64,000 nt of DNA from SIG565 sp964607025 (GTDB taxonomy: Bacteria > Bacillota > Clostridia > Oscillospirales > Acutalibacteraceae), in the NCBI GenBank assembly GCA_964607025.1, contig CAZSIL010000001.1:1-64000 (forward strand). Direction: 5' to 3'. Positions 56,012-64,000 of the stretch are shown piece after piece. The notes beneath the pieces were generated by a model. The model ran no database searches and was not told the origin of the DNA. It was given only the letters and a program-made list of their open reading frames with translations. The position numbers and the translations under genes were made by a program. Position 1 is the stretch's first letter. Each line of letters begins with the position of its first letter.

Positions 56012-57249
56012 AAAAATCGAAACTGGTTTTAGGTATAACAGGTGCCATTTTGTTGGTGTTTTTGATTTATCAGTTATATGTGGTTTTTTATAACCCCGTA
56101 ACAACCGAGATAGTGTCTGCCGCAAACGCGGTTGACGGTATAAATATTACGGGAATTATTATTCGCAATGAAGAAATTATTAAAAGTGACACTTCAGCCG
56201 CAATGCATTTTGAAATCGATGATAACGAGCGTGTGGCGGCGGGCGGAGTAATTGCTAATTTATATAGTACTGCGGAGCAGTCGGTAGCGGCTGCAGAACT
56301 AAAAAATATCGATAAGCAAATCCATAACATTGAGCAGATACACAAATATAATGATTTAAATGCCGTTGATATAGGTACTTTAAATGCAAAGATTTACGAC
56401 GTGTTTAATTTGATAAATTCGGTTACGGCAACGGGCAAATTTTCCGATTTGCAAAGCAGCAAAGAAGAGATGCTCTCGCTTATGAACAGGCGTAAGCTTG
56501 CAACAGGGCAAGAGGTCGATTTTTCGACACAACTTGCGACTTTAAAAAGCAAGAGAGAACGTTTGTTATCTCAGTTACAAGAGCCCATTGGCGTTTTAAA
56601 AAGCGATAAATCAGGATATTTTGTATCCACCACTGATGGTTATGAAGGTGTATTAACCCCGAGCATACTCGACGATATAACCCCTGAGTTTTTGGATGGT
56701 ATCACTCCCGAAACTGTAGATGGTGCCTCCATTGGTAAACTTGTTTCAGACTATACAATGTATATAGCGGCGTCGGTTTCTATCAATGATTCGCTAAATT
56801 TTAAAGTGGGGGACAAGTTGGCTATCAACACAACCCTTAAATCAAATCCCGAACTCGACGTGGTAGTCCACGATATCAACGTATCCGAGAAGAGTGACCG
56901 TGCGGTTATTATTTTCTCTTGTCAGGAGATGAGCGGTGAACTCTCAACCATGCGCAGTGATACGATGACGGTGGTTAAGAAAAAATATTCGGGGCTTAAG
57001 GTTAACAGTAAAGCGCTTCGCGTATCCAGTAAAAAACAAATAAACGAGGACGGTACCGAGAGTGAAAAAACCGTTACGGGTGTATATGTTGTAAACGGTG
57101 TCGTGGCGGAGTTTGTGCCTGTAAATATTATTTACACTATGGATGGATATGCGTTGTGTGAAGTCAAAACAGAAGACGGCAATTTGCGGCTTTATGATGA
57201 AATAATAGTTAAAGGGAAGAATATTTATGAAGGAAAAATCATTGACTGA
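56008..57249 (+). CDS. HlyD-like membrane-anchored protein of the division cluster
   Basis: A 413-residue protein with one N-terminal membrane helix (about 8-27) and extracytoplasmic beta/coiled-coil/beta layout. A beta-strand region with GIIIRNEEI comes first, then a helical hairpin (about 85-195, rich in Lys, Gln and Glu), then a beta-barrel-like part with SVSINDSLNFKVGDKL. This is the layout of HlyD/MFP-type adaptors, though no ABC exporter is nearby. From memory, such genes sit upstream of yggS-sepF in many Clostridia; a role in envelope assembly at the septum is possible. Starts with TTG at 56008 overlapping the miaA stop. Confidence 0.65.
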   Translation: MKKSKLVLGITGAILLVFLIYQLYVVFYNPVTTEIVSAANAVDGINITGIIIRNEEIIKSDTSAAMHFEIDDNERVAAGGVIANLYSTAEQSVAAAELKNIDKQIHNIEQIHKYNDLNAVDIGTLNAKIYDVFNLINSVTATGKFSDLQSSKEEMLSLMNRRKLATGQEVDFSTQLATLKSKRERLLSQLQEPIGVLKSDKSGYFVSTTDGYEGVLTPSILDDITPEFLDGITPETVDGASIGKLVSDYTMYIAASVSINDSLNFKVGDKLAINTTLKSNPELDVVVHDINVSEKSDRAVIIFSCQEMSGELSTMRSDTMTVVKKKYSGLKVNSKALRVSSKKQINEDGTESEKTVTGVYVVNGVVAEFVPVNIIYTMDGYALCEVKTEDGNLRLYDEIIVKGKNIYEGKIID

Positions 57250-57934
57250 TATTTTTGATGAGAATTATAAGGATATAGCACAGCGCATCGCTGCCGCTGC
57301 TGAAAAGTCGGGCAGAAAAGCCACCGATATAATGCTCCTTGCGGCTACTAAAACAGTAGAACCTTACCTTATAAATTACGCGATAGAAAAAGGTATAAAA
57401 TATATTGGTGAAAACCGCGTACAAGAATTTTTATCAAAGCAAAATGACGTAACCGATAATGTTCATAAGCATTTTATAGGTCATTTGCAAACAAATAAAG
57501 TTAAAGATATTGTGGGCAAGGTGGAGCTTATACAGTCGGTGGATTCTGTGCGACTCGCCTGTGCCATTTCCAAGGAGTCTGTAAAAAAAGGTATAGTTAC
57601 CGATATTTTGCTGGAAGTTAATATTGGCATGGAAGAGTCTAAGTCGGGGTTTGCGCCCGAGGACGTGTTAATAGTGTATGATGAAATATCTAAAATGGAT
57701 GGCATTTGCGTTAAGGGACTTATGACGATACCACCACATATAGATGAAAACAACAAAAATATCGAATTTTTTTCCAAAATGTATGAACTGTATATTGACA
57801 TACGCACCAAAAAAATAGATAATAATATAGAGATACTTTCTATGGGTATGTCCGATGATTTCGAAACCGCCATAGAATACGGCGCAAATATGATACGCGT
57901 CGGCACAGCCCTGTTTGGAAAAAGAGCATATTAA
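57227..57934 (+). CDS. YggS/PLPBP-family pyridoxal phosphate homeostasis protein
   Basis: A 235-residue TIM-barrel PLP-binding protein. The PLP lysine is in LLAATKTVEP (about 34-43), followed by KYIGENRVQEF, HFIGHLQTNK, IQSVDSVRLA, GLMTIPPH and, near the end, SMGMSDDFETAIEYGANMIRVGTALFG, whose first half SMGMSDDFETAI is the phosphate-binding signature. These proteins regulate vitamin B6 and amino-acid pools and are nearly always next to sepF in Firmicutes. The start ATG overlaps the previous gene by 23 bases, with AAAGGGAAG upstream. Confidence 0.93.
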   Translation: MKEKSLTDIFDENYKDIAQRIAAAAEKSGRKATDIMLLAATKTVEPYLINYAIEKGIKYIGENRVQEFLSKQNDVTDNVHKHFIGHLQTNKVKDIVGKVELIQSVDSVRLACAISKESVKKGIVTDILLEVNIGMEESKSGFAPEDVLIVYDEISKMDGICVKGLMTIPPHIDENNKNIEFFSKMYELYIDIRTKKIDNNIEILSMGMSDDFETAIEYGANMIRVGTALFGKRAY

Positions 57935-57956
57935 TTAATTTGAAGGAGTATATATT

Positions 57957-58394
57957 ATGGGACTTTGGGACAACGTTAAGAGCTTTATGAATATTGACTC
58001 AAACGATTTTGAGGATGATATTCAGGAAGAAACAAAATTGGATAACGAGGATATCTATTCGTCGGCGGAGAAAAGGAGAGAACCGCGCCTTTTCCAGAGT
58101 GACAGAAAAGGAAAAAACACCGCTTCATCCGGTCAAATGCAGGTTGTTATCGTGAAGCCCGACCATTTTGAGGACGTTACCATGATTGCCGACCATTTGA
58201 ACGCCAAAAAGAGCGTTGTGCTTAATCTTGAGGCATCAAATCGTGAAACATCACGCCGTATTCTTGACTTCTTAAGTGGTGTAGCATACGCAAACGGCGG
58301 TACAATCCGTAAGGTTGCTAATAGCACCTTTATGATTACACCCGGTGACGTTGATATTATGGGCGAATTATTTATGGACGAATACACCAATTAA
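57957..58394 (+). CDS. sepF: SepF cell division protein
   Basis: A 145-residue protein with an N-terminal amphipathic membrane-binding helix (MGLWDNVKSFMN), an acidic linker, and a C-terminal SepF domain (about 58-140) with VVIVKPDHFEDVTMIADHL, KKSVVLNLEASNRETSRRI and ILDFLSGVAYANGGTIRKV (broken: DFLSGVAYANGG). SepF polymerises and tethers FtsZ to the membrane. GAAGGAGTATA precedes the ATG. Its last base overlaps the ylmH start. Confidence 0.96.
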   Translation: MGLWDNVKSFMNIDSNDFEDDIQEETKLDNEDIYSSAEKRREPRLFQSDRKGKNTASSGQMQVVIVKPDHFEDVTMIADHLNAKKSVVLNLEASNRETSRRILDFLSGVAYANGGTIRKVANSTFMITPGDVDIMGELFMDEYTN

Positions 58395-59131
58395 TGCAAA
58401 CCGATATATTAAAGGCGCGAGTGTCTGATTTAGCCGATATATCAGCCAAATCAGGCGCGCTAAGATTCCTCGGCTTTTTAACACCGGAAGAAGCCGAACT
58501 TGTAAAAGGGATTAATTGTAAAGATATCGAATTTTCATTTTTTGGCGGATATGAAGGCGCCCAAAGGGTATTTTTATGCACACACAGTGCCGATGTTAAT
58601 ATTAAAACCGCCGCATATCCAATAGATGCTTTGTCGGTTACGTTTCGTGAAAGCGATACATTAACGCATAGAGATTTTTTGGGTTCACTTATGTCAAAAG
58701 GCATAAAACGCGAAACGGTGGGGGACATATTGGTCGAGAGTGGTCGAGCCGTTATGTTTGTGAGCCGCGATATATCAAAATACATTTGTGAACAGACCGA
58801 CCGTATAGGTAGGGTTGGCGTAAAAATAGAAAAGGGCTTCACTCTGCCGTTGCCAGTAGGCGACAAAAAGGTACAGGTGAGCAATACGGTTGCATCAATG
58901 CGGCTTGACTGCGTTGTTGCGGCACTTGTAAATTTATCACGGGATAAAAGCGCTAAATTTATAGCCGATGGGTATGTTTCCATCAATTCCGTTGTGACAG
59001 ACAAGCCCACAAAAACGGTGGCAGTGGGAGATAAAATCACCGTCAGGGGAAATGGTAAATTTGCAATAATATCGGCAGACGGTATAACCCGCAAGGGCCG
59101 TACTGTTTTGCTTTGTGAAAAATATAGTTAA
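58394..59131 (+). CDS. ylmH: YlmH-like S4-domain RNA-binding protein
   Basis: A 245-residue protein with an N-terminal domain containing RFLGFLTPEEAELVKGI and FFGGYEGAQR. A central segment (LGSLMSKGIKRETVGDIL) follows, then a C-terminal S4 RNA-binding domain (about 175-240) with MRLDCVVAALVNLSRDKS and VTDKPTKTVAVGDKI. YlmH binds stalled large ribosomal subunits that carry peptidyl-tRNA and takes part in a RqcH-independent rescue pathway in Bacillus. It sits in the conserved sepF-ylmH-divIVA block. Confidence 0.9.
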   Translation: MQTDILKARVSDLADISAKSGALRFLGFLTPEEAELVKGINCKDIEFSFFGGYEGAQRVFLCTHSADVNIKTAAYPIDALSVTFRESDTLTHRDFLGSLMSKGIKRETVGDILVESGRAVMFVSRDISKYICEQTDRIGRVGVKIEKGFTLPLPVGDKKVQVSNTVASMRLDCVVAALVNLSRDKSAKFIADGYVSINSVVTDKPTKTVAVGDKITVRGNGKFAIISADGITRKGRTVLLCEKYS

Positions 59132-59153
59132 TAATTTTTGGGAGGAAAAAGGA

Positions 59154-60035
59154 ATGCTTTCTTCAAACGACGTAAGGGATGTAAGATTTTCTAAGGCAAT
59201 GGGCGGCTACAAGCAGGAGGAAGTTGATGATTTTCTTGATAAAGTAGAAGAAGATTATCGCCAGTATGAAGCTCATGTAAGAGATTTACAGGAGAAATTA
59301 TCTACTATTACTGCACAGGTGGAAGAATATAAGAACTCGCAGTCAAGTTTACAAAACGTGCTTTTAAGCGCACAACAGTTGGCTGATAGCATAGTTAATG
59401 AAGCTAAAGGCAAGGCGCAAAAGATTCTTGATGATGCTAAGGCCGCAGCCGAGGTTGCAACAAGCGAAGCTAAAAATATGCTTGTTAATTTTGACGAGAA
59501 ACTGGGCGAAAAGCGCGATGCTGCTCAAAAAGAGCTTGATGAAATTCTAAAAACGGGTGAAGCAAAGAAGTTGGCTATTGAAACGGCTACTGCCGATTCG
59601 GTAAAACGCGAACAAGCGCTTTTTGATAAAATCCGTCTTGAAGTGGCAGAGTTCAAAAATGAGCTGATGGAAACATACAAAAAGCATATTGAAATTATAT
59701 CAAAGTTACCGGATTGCGTTGCTATGGATGCCGAGAGCGCAGCGGCGGCAGTGAGACTTGAATTCGATAAAATACCGGACGTTGAAGATTTTATAAAAGT
59801 TGAAGAAAAAAATGATGGCGTTGATGAGATAAAAGTTGACCTTGAAAACATCGGCGACACAAAGGTTGAAGTGGTAGAGGATTGCGTTGATGCGCAGACA
59901 AAGACCGATGACCTTGCGTCAAATTCGAGTGGATTCGTAGTGGCTTTCGAAAATGATGAAGAGGATACCGAAAATGTTGATATTGATGACGATGACATCG
60001 GATTTTCAAACAGCTTTTTCAGTAGAAAAAAATAA
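59154..60035 (+). CDS. divIVA: DivIVA-family protein
   Basis: A 293-residue coiled-coil protein. The N-terminal membrane/curvature-sensing domain has DVRDVRFSKAMGGYKQEEVDDFLD (broken: RFSKAMGGYKQEEVDDFLD), followed by a long coiled coil (about 30-190) and an acidic, low-complexity tail (about 205-285). DivIVA marks negatively curved membranes at division sites and poles. Start at ATG 59154 with GGGAGGAAAAAGG; a longer frame starting 59115 lies inside ylmH. The extended acidic tail is longer than in Bacillus DivIVA (164 residues). Confidence 0.93.
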   Translation: MLSSNDVRDVRFSKAMGGYKQEEVDDFLDKVEEDYRQYEAHVRDLQEKLSTITAQVEEYKNSQSSLQNVLLSAQQLADSIVNEAKGKAQKILDDAKAAAEVATSEAKNMLVNFDEKLGEKRDAAQKELDEILKTGEAKKLAIETATADSVKREQALFDKIRLEVAEFKNELMETYKKHIEIISKLPDCVAMDAESAAAAVRLEFDKIPDVEDFIKVEEKNDGVDEIKVDLENIGDTKVEVVEDCVDAQTKTDDLASNSSGFVVAFENDEEDTENVDIDDDDIGFSNSFFSRKK

Positions 60036-60053
60036 AAAGTGAGAGGTAAAGGT

Positions 60054-60551
60054 TTGTTTTCCTTTGTTTTAGCGGGTATAGCCGCCGTTTTAATACTCGT
60101 TTTTGACCAAGCGGTTAAAATTGCGGTAATTACGGGATTTGCACTTGGAGATAATTTTACTATTATTCCGGGGTTTCTCAATTTTTATTATATACATAAT
60201 ACTGGTGGAGCTTGGGGAATTTTGAGCGGTTATACGGCACTGCTCATATTAATAACTTCGGTTATTATGGTAGCGTGTATCGTGTGGCTTGTGACCCGCG
60301 GCAGAAAAAATAAGTTGCTATTTTGGGCAACCTGTCTTATAATCTCAGGCGGACTCGGAAATATGATTGACCGCATTTTCCGTGGCGGCAAGGTTATTGA
60401 TTTTTTGCAGTTCGGATTTTGGGAAGAATTTCCTGTGTTTAATGTTGCCGATTGCTCAATAGTCGTGGGGTGCTCATTGCTGATTTTGTATTTTGTTATT
60501 GATACTGTAAAGGATTTAAAAAAGCGGAAGACAGATAATGGAAACGGTTAA
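60054..60551 (+). CDS. lspA: Lipoprotein signal peptidase
   Basis: A membrane aspartyl protease of about 165 residues with four helices that cleaves signal peptides of prolipoproteins. The catalytic aspartates are in GNMIDRIFRGGKVIDF and FNVADCSIVVG; the N-terminal FDQAVKI and FYYIHNTGGAWGIL are also family-typical. The start is ambiguous: TTG 60054 has AGAGGT at an ideal distance, while GTG 60039 has none but would give 170 residues. It overlaps the rluD-like gene by 14 bases. Confidence 0.93.
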   Translation: MFSFVLAGIAAVLILVFDQAVKIAVITGFALGDNFTIIPGFLNFYYIHNTGGAWGILSGYTALLILITSVIMVACIVWLVTRGRKNKLLFWATCLIISGGLGNMIDRIFRGGKVIDFLQFGFWEEFPVFNVADCSIVVGCSLLILYFVIDTVKDLKKRKTDNGNG

Positions 60552-61446
60552 TTTAATATGTGATGAAGGCGCACCTAAAAGAATTGATGCCTATGTTGCT
60601 GAGCAGTTGGAATTAACACGCAGCCATGCGGCTCGTCTATTAGAACAGGGTAACGTAACTATCGGCTCAAAGAAGGCGGGTAAAAGCCAAAAGGTTAAAT
60701 CGGGAGATAGCATAATCGTTATATTGCCCGACCCTGTACCGCTCGATATAGTGGCTGAAAATATACCACTCAGTATAGTTTATGAAGATGACGATTTGCT
60801 GGTTGTCAATAAACCTAAAGGTATGGTGGTGCATCCGGCGGCGGGGAATTATAGCGGAACGCTTGTAAACGCACTATTATATCACTGTCGCGGTAATTTA
60901 TCGGGAATTAACGGTGTTATGCGTCCTGGCATACTTCACCGCATAGATAAAGATACAAGCGGACTGTTGTTGGTCGCTAAAAACGATGCGGCGCACGTGT
61001 GCCTTGCCGAGCAAATAAAAGAGCATTCGCTCACCCGCGAATACGAAACGGTGGTTTACGGCAATCTAAAGAGCGATAAAGGTACCATAGATGCCCATGT
61101 TGGTCGTCACCCCATAAAGCGCAAACAAATGGCTGTAACCGATACGGGAAAAAGGGCGATTACGCATTTTGAAGTGATAGAACGGCTGTGTGGTTTTACC
61201 CACGTGCGTTGCCGACTTGAAACGGGTAGAACACACCAAATAAGAGTGCATATGGCATATCTTGGTCATGCAGTGGCGGGAGACCAAGTTTATGGTCCTA
61301 AAAACGTTATAACAGAACTCGGCGGACAATGTCTGCATGCGAGAAAAATTGGGTTTATACATCCAACAACCAAATGCTACATGGAATTTACAAGTGATTT
61401 ACCGGAATATTTTACCGGTTTTATAAAAAAACATAAAGTTTTTTAA
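60538..61446 (+). CDS. RluA-family pseudouridine synthase (RluD/YlyB-like)
   Basis: A 302-residue protein with an N-terminal S4 domain (about 13-75) and a catalytic domain whose active Asp is in GILHRIDKDTSGLLL (about 135). Other family elements: VVNKPKGMVVHPAAGN, REYETVVYG and RLETGRTHQIRVHM. RluD-type enzymes modify helix 69 of 23S rRNA, the same helix as RlmH. The gene follows lspA as in many Firmicutes (ylyB). ATG 60538 lies inside the lspA end. Confidence 0.93.
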   Translation: METVNLICDEGAPKRIDAYVAEQLELTRSHAARLLEQGNVTIGSKKAGKSQKVKSGDSIIVILPDPVPLDIVAENIPLSIVYEDDDLLVVNKPKGMVVHPAAGNYSGTLVNALLYHCRGNLSGINGVMRPGILHRIDKDTSGLLLVAKNDAAHVCLAEQIKEHSLTREYETVVYGNLKSDKGTIDAHVGRHPIKRKQMAVTDTGKRAITHFEVIERLCGFTHVRCRLETGRTHQIRVHMAYLGHAVAGDQVYGPKNVITELGGQCLHARKIGFIHPTTKCYMEFTSDLPEYFTGFIKKHKVF

Positions 61447-61465
61447 GAAAGGAAAGGTATAAGTT

Positions 61466-62305
61466 ATGGATAAACTTACCGAAAAGCAACTTAAACAGAC
61501 AGCGTGTAATATACGCATGGGGATACTGGAAGGTATACACGCTGCGAAAGCAGGTCATCCCGGTGGTTCGCTTTCATGTACAGATATTTTAACCTATCTG
61601 TATTTTGGGTATATGAACATAGACCCTGAAAATCCCGATATGCAAAACAGAGACCGATTTGTTCTCTCAAAAGGACACGCAGCCCCAGCCCTTTATGCAA
61701 CGTTAGCAGAGCGTGGATATTTCTCTAAAGATTTACTTAAAACACTCCGTCAGATAGGTTCTATTTTACAGGGGCACCCCGATATGAAGCATATCCCCGG
61801 TGTCGATATGTCGTCGGGCTCTCTCGGACAGGGCATATCTGCCGCGGTAGGTATGGCATTATCGAGTAAGCATTTTAATGAAGGATATCGTGTTTATACA
61901 GTTCTTGGCGATGGTGAATGCGAAGAAGGTCAGGTTTGGGAAGCAGCAATGTTTGCCGCCAGCAAGAAGCTTGATAATCTCGTAGCGTTTGTTGATTGGA
62001 ACAACCTTCAAATTGACGGTACTGTTGAAGAAGTAAATTCACCTCTGCCGTTAGATAAAAAATTCGATGCATTTGGTTGGCACGTAATCGTTATTGACGG
62101 TAATGATTTCACCGAAATTGAAAATGCATTAAAAACTGCCGAAACAATAAAGGGCAAACCCACAGCCATTATCGCAAAAACAGTTAAGGGTAAAGGCGTA
62201 TCATTTATGGAAAATGCAGTAGGTTGGCACGGTTCGGCTCCGAACGATGAACAGTATGAAGCGGCGTTGGTAGAACTGAAAGCCCAACTTGCCGAGTTAC
62301 AATAA
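61466..62305 (+). CDS. Transketolase, N-terminal subunit
   Basis: A 279-residue protein with the TPP-binding half of transketolase. Visible are RMGILEGIHAAKAGHPGGSLS, SKGHAAPALYATLAERG, GSLGQGISAAVGMA, and the TPP/Mg2+ motif GDGECEEGQVWEAAMFA followed by VDWNNLQIDG (the GDG...NN signature). Clostridia and archaea often split transketolase into two chains; the second is encoded 15 bases downstream. The pair acts in the non-oxidative pentose phosphate pathway. RBS AAAGGAAAGG. Confidence 0.95.
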   Translation: MDKLTEKQLKQTACNIRMGILEGIHAAKAGHPGGSLSCTDILTYLYFGYMNIDPENPDMQNRDRFVLSKGHAAPALYATLAERGYFSKDLLKTLRQIGSILQGHPDMKHIPGVDMSSGSLGQGISAAVGMALSSKHFNEGYRVYTVLGDGECEEGQVWEAAMFAASKKLDNLVAFVDWNNLQIDGTVEEVNSPLPLDKKFDAFGWHVIVIDGNDFTEIENALKTAETIKGKPTAIIAKTVKGKGVSFMENAVGWHGSAPNDEQYEAALVELKAQLAELQ

Positions 62306-62320
62306 TGGGGGGTGGAAAAA

Positions 62321-63262
62321 ATGGCAGAAGTAATTAAAAAAGCAACTAGAGAAAGTTTTGGCGCAGGTCTTGCTAAATTAGGCGAAAAGCACGATGATTT
62401 TATCGTAATGGATGCCGACCTTGCCGCCGCTACCAAATCGGGCACATTCAAAAAAGCTTTCCCCGAAAGATTTTATAACTGCGGTATTGCAGAACAAAAT
62501 ATGGTAAGTATCGCAGCAGGTATTGCCGCGACCGGCAAAAAGGTTTTCGTAAGTTCATTTGCTATGTTTGCTACAGGCAGAGCATATGAGCAAATTAGAA
62601 ACTCGGTGGGATATCCCCACTTAAACGTTAAAATCTGCGCAACACACGCAGGTATTTCGGTTGGTGAAGACGGCGCTACACACCAGTGTAACGAAGATAT
62701 TGCTTTGATGCGCACAATTCCTGATATGGTAATAATCAATCCTGCCGATGCGGTTGAAGCTGAGAAAGCCGTTATGGCTATGTATGATTATGATGGTCCG
62801 GCATACGCCCGTTTCGGTCGACTTGCAGTGCCGATTATCTTTGATGATGATTATGATTTTAAAATTGGTAAAGCAGTTACTCTTCGCGAAGGTAATGATA
62901 TAACCATTATTGCAACAGGTCTTATGGTTGCTGAAGCACTCGTTGCTTACGATTTGCTTAAAGCAGATGGAATAAATGCCAGAATTATTAATATGGCTAC
63001 CATCAAACCATTAGATAAAGAAGCAGTAATTACAGCCGCAAAGGAAACAGGAATTATCATTACTGCAGAAGAGCATTCGGTAATCGGTGGTTTGGGAAGT
63101 GCTGTTTCTGAACTCTTGGCTGAAGAATATCCCACAAGGGTTATCAAAATGGGAGTTAACGACCAGTACGGTATGTCAGGTCCAGCAAACGCATTGCTCG
63201 ACAAATTCGGACTTCGCGGTAAGGATATCGCAGAAAAAGCCAAAAAAGCACTTGGTAAATAA
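62321..63262 (+). CDS. Transketolase, C-terminal subunit
   Basis: A 313-residue protein with the pyrimidine-binding (about 5-165) and C-terminal (about 185-310) domains of transketolase. It contains VMDADLAAATKSGTF, the catalytic GIAEQNMVSIAAGIA with the activating Glu, a His-bearing ATHAGISVGEDGATHQC loop and YARFGRLAVP. It would heterodimerise with the upstream subunit. Start at ATG 62321 after AATGGGGGGTGG; the in-frame GTG at 62312 overlaps the RBS. A strong terminator follows, ending the long gene run from miaB. Confidence 0.95.
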   Translation: MAEVIKKATRESFGAGLAKLGEKHDDFIVMDADLAAATKSGTFKKAFPERFYNCGIAEQNMVSIAAGIAATGKKVFVSSFAMFATGRAYEQIRNSVGYPHLNVKICATHAGISVGEDGATHQCNEDIALMRTIPDMVIINPADAVEAEKAVMAMYDYDGPAYARFGRLAVPIIFDDDYDFKIGKAVTLREGNDITIIATGLMVAEALVAYDLLKADGINARIINMATIKPLDKEAVITAAKETGIIITAEEHSVIGGLGSAVSELLAEEYPTRVIKMGVNDQYGMSGPANALLDKFGLRGKDIAEKAKKALGK

Positions 63263-63295
63263 AAAAATTCCGCTCGAAAGAGCGGATTTTTTATT
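63262..63295 (+). terminator. Intrinsic terminator after the transketolase genes
   Basis: Stem tccgctc/gagcgga (63269-63275 with 63280-63286), GAAA loop, flanked by A7 and T6 runs. Confidence 0.85.
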
Positions 63296-63327
63296 TTAGG
63301 ATTTAGGATGTAGGATTTAGGAGTTAG
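63295..63327. repeat. TTTAGGA-type short tandem repeats
   Basis: About five degenerate copies of (T)TTAGGA / TGTAGGA / TTTAGGAG in tandem between two terminators. Confidence 0.55.
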
Positions 63328-63329
63328 AA

Positions 63330-63358
63330 AAGGGCGGTATAAAACCGCCCTTAATTTT
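63330..63358. terminator. Hairpin terminator near the ruvX end
   Basis: Nine-bp stem aagggcggt/accgccctt (63330-63338 with 63344-63352); overlaps the ruvX stop on the minus strand. Confidence 0.65.
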
Positions 63359-63773
63359 TATGATTTTTTCTATAAGACAAATAGCTTTCAAGTATCATAA
63401 CTGCCGCTACGGCGTCCACCGTTTCTTTACGTTTTTTGCCGCGCGTATTAGTAAAATTAAGGGCTGTGTGCGCCATAACCGTTGTGCATCGTTCATCCCA
63501 CAAAACCACCTCTATATTGGTGGCTTTTTTTATATCGTTTGCCGCGGCGGTGCATTCTTCAGCTCTAAAGCCGAGTGTTCCGTCCATATTTTTAGGCAAA
63601 CCCACAACAATAAGCCCTGCGCCGACTTCTTTCGCTATTGCGGCTATTTTTTCTGTTCTTTTTTGCTTGTTGTATTCGGTAATAACGGTTTTAGGAAAAG
63701 CAAAGCTCTCGCTATTATCCGATACGGCGATTCCTGTTCTCGCATCGCCTAAATCAACCGACATAATAATCAT
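63351..63773 (-). CDS. ruvX: Putative pre-16S rRNA nuclease / Holliday junction resolvase-like YqgF (RuvX)
   Basis: A 140-residue RNase H-fold protein: MSVDLGDARTGIAVSD (about 4-19, first catalytic Asp), VVGLPKNMDGTLGFRAEE (about 57-74) and WDERCTTVMAHTAL with the second acid, then DAVAAVMILESYL with the C-terminal Asp. YqgF/RuvX is best supported as a nuclease for 16S rRNA 5' maturation, though it was named a resolvase. AAGGTAGGAATAAA precedes the ATG. It lies 12 bases after the truncated phosphatase gene. Confidence 0.93.
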   Translation of the reverse strand: MIIMSVDLGDARTGIAVSDNSESFAFPKTVITEYNKQKRTEKIAAIAKEVGAGLIVVGLPKNMDGTLGFRAEECTAAANDIKKATNIEVVLWDERCTTVMAHTALNFTNTRGKKRKETVDAVAAVMILESYLSYRKNHKN

Positions 63774-63785
63774 TTTATTCCTACC

Positions 63786-64000
63786 TTAATGTGTTATAAC
63801 TATTTTACTCTTTTTTGGCATAAATTCCGTCGGCACGTGAGATGCATCGTTAATATATTCGCACCGCCAATGTTCAGCATCTTCGAAAATAATTTTTGAA
63901 ACTGCGGTGTTATCGCTGAAGGGAACTGTGTTTATGTTTTCAAGTTTTCCGACGGTCAGTCGGCAAATAAGAGTACGCAAAGTACCGCCGTGGGATGCTA
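63786..64000 (-). CDS. Histidine phosphatase family protein, C-terminal part (cut by window edge)
   Basis: The minus-strand frame is open to the right edge; about 71 C-terminal residues are visible. They begin ASHGGTLRTLICRLTVG, the second conserved His region of histidine phosphatases (phosphoglycerate mutase-like, CobC-type), and end with hydrophobic strands and KKSKIVITH. The catalytic RHG motif lies outside the window, so activity and substrate cannot be judged. Probably co-transcribed with ruvX, 12 bases downstream. Confidence 0.75.
   Translation of the reverse strand, partial: ASHGGTLRTLICRLTVGKLENINTVPFSDNTAVSKIIFEDAEHWRCEYINDASHVPTEFMPKKSKIVITH

Overview
The window looks like a chromosomal segment of a spore-forming, low-to-medium GC, Gram-positive anaerobe of the class Clostridia, perhaps Oscillospirales (Ruminococcaceae-like). 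The basis is a complete spoIIIAA-AH operon, spoIIE, a miaB-ricA-mutS-mutL-miaA block, the sepF-ylmH-divIVA division block, a split transketolase, a sortase cassette and strong sigma-A promoters with 17-bp spacers. The genus cannot be named from the sequence alone. Apart from the first 400 bases and one restriction-modification-like cassette, this is mostly ordinary core chromosome in compact operons separated by intrinsic terminators.

Layout. 1-404: tail-end genes of a prophage or prophage remnant. 459-9514: an SGNH hydrolase and a DMT transporter, an SPFH protein, a membrane-bound XRE regulator, a DegV lipid-binding protein, two small membrane or secreted proteins, a YfbR-like nucleotidase and a YfhO-like giant membrane protein. 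9518-10933: a complete thiamine unit (promoter, TPP riboswitch with terminator, thiT, thiN). 11137-13859: rpmH-rnpA-yidD-yidC-jag without dnaA or mnmEG nearby. 13914-17478 (minus): tsaE-tsaB-rpiB-ppa and a beta-helix protein. 17543-21087: rodA, then an unidentified structured RNA with its own promoter and terminator ahead of a secreted multidomain wall protein. 21292-26024 (minus): hydrolase, membrane-fused MurF, Ddl and a CDF metal transporter. 26143-28792: murA, walJ-like hydrolase, rlmH. 28807-32851: rpmG, an extended secE, nusG, rplK, rplA, rplJ, rplL with structured leaders. 32973-40404: spoIIIA operon, Asp23-family gene and spoIIE. 40697-43901: lepA and a membrane-anchored GH25 lysozyme. 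43968-45823: DNA methyltransferase plus a partner of unknown fold. 46051-46481: tRNA-Leu preceded by two tandem repeats that each carry the tRNA 5' end. 46529-48627: sortase, putative substrate and membrane partner. 48799-63262: miaB-ricA-mutSL-miaA, division genes, lspA, rluD-like, transketolase. 63351-64000: ruvX and a truncated histidine phosphatase.

Themes. Much of the window serves envelope construction: MurA, Ddl, MurF, RodA, sortase, GH25, SepF and DivIVA. Much of the rest serves protein synthesis and export (L34, RNase P protein, YidC, L33, SecE, NusG, L11, L1, L10, L7/L12, LepA) and sporulation. The strongest candidates for something undescribed are the structured RNA at 18784-18990, the methyltransferase/partner cassette at 43968-45823, the tRNA-Leu leader repeats at 46139-46481, the extended SecE at 29197-29865, and the sortase cassette. 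The spoIIE upstream region is notable because it carries a perfect Spo0A box and a 22-bp -35/-10 spacing like the known Spo0A-activated promoters of Bacillus. All calls come from reading the sequence; no database search was run.
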